Of a DNA stretch of 64,000 nucleotides, positions 62,371 through 64,000 are shown in pieces. The DNA is from Hominimerdicola alba. GTDB taxonomy: Bacteria > Bacillota > Clostridia > Oscillospirales > Ruminococcaceae. The DNA is taken from contig NZ_FOAT01000003.1 in assembly GCF_900109655.1 (NCBI RefSeq), positions 262,321 to 326,320 on the forward strand, in the 5' to 3' direction. Each line of letters begins with the position of its first letter. The stretch's first letter is position 1. The position numbers were made by a program, and so were the translations under genes. The notes beneath the pieces were generated by a model. That model was not told the DNA's origin. It was given only the letters and a program-made list of their open reading frames with translations, and ran no database searches.

Positions 62371-62715
62371 ATGTCGGTGTCCATATATTACGAAGCGAGA
62401 AGAGGCCATGGGCTGAGCGATGAAGAAACGGCAGAGATCAGTGCGATAGTTGACAGATACTGCACACAGTATCCCTTTGATGAAAAGTACGAGGATCTCT
62501 GCCTGTATGATGGTCATTTCTGCTCAGAAGATACAGTGCTGCAAGGCTCAACAGCCCTGCCCGCAGGCAGCGACATCGTGTATGATATACTATGTTACTG
62601 GCTCGAATGTCTGACAGAGCTTACAAGATATCTTCAAGGCTGCCAGTGGCACGTAAACCTTGATGATATGGACCTGACCTGGGATGAGGACAGCGGATGG
62701 CTGCCCGATATCTGA
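62371..62715 (+). CDS. Uncharacterised acidic protein (114 aa)
   Basis: Begins MSVSIYYEARRGHGLSDEE; strongly acidic with Trp/Asp-rich C-terminus (DDMDLTWDEDSGWLPDI). GAGGTG 7 nt before the ATG, 22 bp after the GH95 stop, so likely in the same transcript. No signal peptide. I do not recognise the family; small acidic proteins like this include immunity/SUKH-like and unknown types. Confidence 0.7.
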   Translation: MSVSIYYEARRGHGLSDEETAEISAIVDRYCTQYPFDEKYEDLCLYDGHFCSEDTVLQGSTALPAGSDIVYDILCYWLECLTELTRYLQGCQWHVNLDDMDLTWDEDSGWLPDI

Positions 62716-62745
62716 ATGTAGCAAGAGAGGAAAGTAAACAGTAAA

Positions 62746-64000
62746 ATGAAGATGAGATTTTTATCAGCTGTTATCGCGGCAGTGCTGATGTCAGGCTGCT
62801 TAGCGGCGTGCGGCAACGAGATTCAAGATAACAAGGACGTGACCGCAGACCTTCTGACGGCGGACGAGGATATCACCGATGAGGAGACTACCGCGGAAGA
62901 AGTAGTCACCCCCGTGCCCGAAGAGGAAGATACCAAAGATGAAGTCAAGAGCTTCAAGGAAGTCAAGATAAAGGCGGCGGAGCTTAAATACAAAAAGTCC
63001 GAAAAGACCTATCAGGCGGAAAAAGGCAAGCTGAGCGGCACTGCCGCAGAAGCCTCCAAGCGCAAGGGCTATGAGGGCAGCGGCTACGTATCTGGTATTT
63101 CTCAGGAAAGCGACTGGGAGCTTGAATTTGATGTCCCCACAGACCAGTTCTATAATATAGTACTGACAGTTGGTTCGGACGAAGCCGCAAGCGGCGGATT
63201 CAGCCTTGACGGCAGCAAGTACAGCGAGTTCACCGTTGTAAACGAGGATAATGAGGGCAGATTCGAGAATATCTCCTTCAAAAACGTAAAGCTGAAAAAA
63301 GGCAAGCATAAGGCGGCGTTTATCCCCGAAACAGGCTTGATCGATATCGACCAGATAAAGATCATCGCCAGCGATGAGATAAGCAAACTCAGCCTTAATG
63401 CCACAGGTGCTGTGCTTTCCGATAAGGAAGCCGAGTACAACGCAAAGGCGCTGTACAGGCTTATCTGCAATAACTACGGCACAAGGGTGCTCCTCGCCCA
63501 GAACGATACTGCAGGCACCAATTACGAAAGCGAACTGATACATAAAGTTACAGGCAAATACCCCGCTATCCGCCTTGGTGACATGATGTACATCACTGGC
63601 GCCAAGCACGCCGATCAGTCCTCCGCTGAGATCGCAGAAGCCCTCACATGGCATAAAGACGGCGGTATTGTAGGATATATGTGGAACTGGACTTCACCAA
63701 ACAAGCCCGATGACAGCGAGAGCGTATATGCCGAGAATGCAAAATTCGATATATCCAAGGCAGTCACAGATGAGAATATAGCCCTCCTTGACCCCGATAC
63801 CCTTGCAGAAATGGCTGAGGAAGGCACTATATCCGATGAATGTCTTAAGATAATCACCGATATAGATAAGGTGTCCGAACAGCTGATAAAACTCCGCGAT
63901 GACGGTGTGCCCGTGCTGTGGCGACCTTTGCAGGAAGCTTCCAACGGTCTGTACTGGTGGGGAAAGGATGCTGATTCCTATATATGGCTCTGGCAGACGA
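62746..64000 (+). CDS. GH26 beta-mannanase lipoprotein with CBM35-like domain (3' end cut)
   Basis: ATG at 62746 with GAGAGGAAAG upstream; open to the window end (418 codons). Lipobox region MSGCLAACG (about residues 15-23), acidic Thr/Glu linker to ~70, a CBM35-like beta-sandwich (~75-215; TYQAEKGKLSG, KGYEGSGYVSG), then the start of a GH26 barrel. WHKDGGIVGYMWNW and VLWRPLQEASNGLYWWG are the family's sugar-binding and acid/base segments. The usual HE pair is QE here: the acid/base Glu is present but the preceding His is Gln. Likely a surface-bound mannanase. The nucleophile Glu lies beyond the window. Confidence 0.85.
   Translation, partial: MKMRFLSAVIAAVLMSGCLAACGNEIQDNKDVTADLLTADEDITDEETTAEEVVTPVPEEEDTKDEVKSFKEVKIKAAELKYKKSEKTYQAEKGKLSGTAAEASKRKGYEGSGYVSGISQESDWELEFDVPTDQFYNIVLTVGSDEAASGGFSLDGSKYSEFTVVNEDNEGRFENISFKNVKLKKGKHKAAFIPETGLIDIDQIKIIASDEISKLSLNATGAVLSDKEAEYNAKALYRLICNNYGTRVLLAQNDTAGTNYESELIHKVTGKYPAIRLGDMMYITGAKHADQSSAEIAEALTWHKDGGIVGYMWNWTSPNKPDDSESVYAENAKFDISKAVTDENIALLDPDTLAEMAEEGTISDECLKIITDIDKVSEQLIKLRDDGVPVLWRPLQEASNGLYWWGKDADSYIWLWQT

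Overview
The window looks like chromosomal DNA from a fibre-degrading Ruminococcus (Oscillospiraceae), most likely close to R. albus. The grounds are two dockerin-bearing secreted proteins (one a CBM-dockerin-CE1 esterase), a GH26 with a CBM35-like region, leaderless cytoplasmic GH9 and GH95 enzymes, a Cthe_2159-like beta-helix lipoprotein, arrays of BspA/DUF285 surface proteins, and Firmicute-type ribosome binding sites and promoters. The species call is inference; no rRNA or other marker gene is present.

Layout. 0-3.3 kb: remnant of a mobile element with a large serine recombinase, a divergent RhuM-Fic protein and a small accessory ORF. 3.6-25 kb: a surface/cell-wall island on the minus strand with four BspA-type DUF285 proteins and two M23 hydrolases. 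One hydrolase+BspA cassette is duplicated (about 3.6-7.8 and 19.3-23.3 kb). The island is interrupted by a plus-strand block: NUDIX, a two-component system with its probable lipoprotein target, an LRR-transglutaminase-dockerin protein and a small membrane protein. 25-27.3 kb: an fn3 protein and a flavoprotein. 27.4-39.5 kb: a complete-looking ribosomal-peptide (RiPP) cluster. 40-48.2 kb: NhaC antiporter, a membrane-tethered ECF sigma factor, 66-bp tandem repeats, a beta-helix lipoprotein and a two-component system. 48.3-52.7 kb: a second GHKL/LytTR system, a 12-residue Trp-rich peptide gene and a third hydrolase (M15). 52.8-64 kb: a tRNA-like fragment and gene remnant, PutP, GH9, a diguanylate cyclase, a SleB-like hydrolase, GH95 and a GH26 cut by the window end.

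The most interesting content is a pair of peptide-signalling circuits. In the RiPP cluster a GHKL kinase and LytTR regulator precede a 12-codon gene (MWERIWGKGGGH), two radical SAM/SPASM enzymes, six small precursor genes not separately called by ordinary ORF length cut-offs, a cytoplasmic subtilase, an ABC exporter and an ABC/FtsX transporter. The precursors share a Lys-rich leader with an NVKAE-type motif, and most have a C-x3-C-x13-C core. The second GHKL/LytTR pair is divergent from another 12-codon gene (MQDWFDFWGWFL). Both 12-codon genes have the same promoter layout: two 8-bp direct repeats 21 bp apart, 7 bp, a -35 box, 17 bp, a -10 box. That is the expected form of a LytTR operator.

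The same layout, with repeats matching the second system (TTYACTCC type), lies upstream of all three cell-wall hydrolases (M23 with beta-sandwich, lectin-M23, PG-binding-M15). They also share nearly identical signal peptides and a 155-nt leader RNA with compensatory base changes. I infer a regulon in which a short aromatic peptide and its LytTR system control a set of secreted hydrolases carrying interchangeable binding modules. The RiPP cluster uses a separate repeat type (TTYACAAR). None of this has been tested by database search here.
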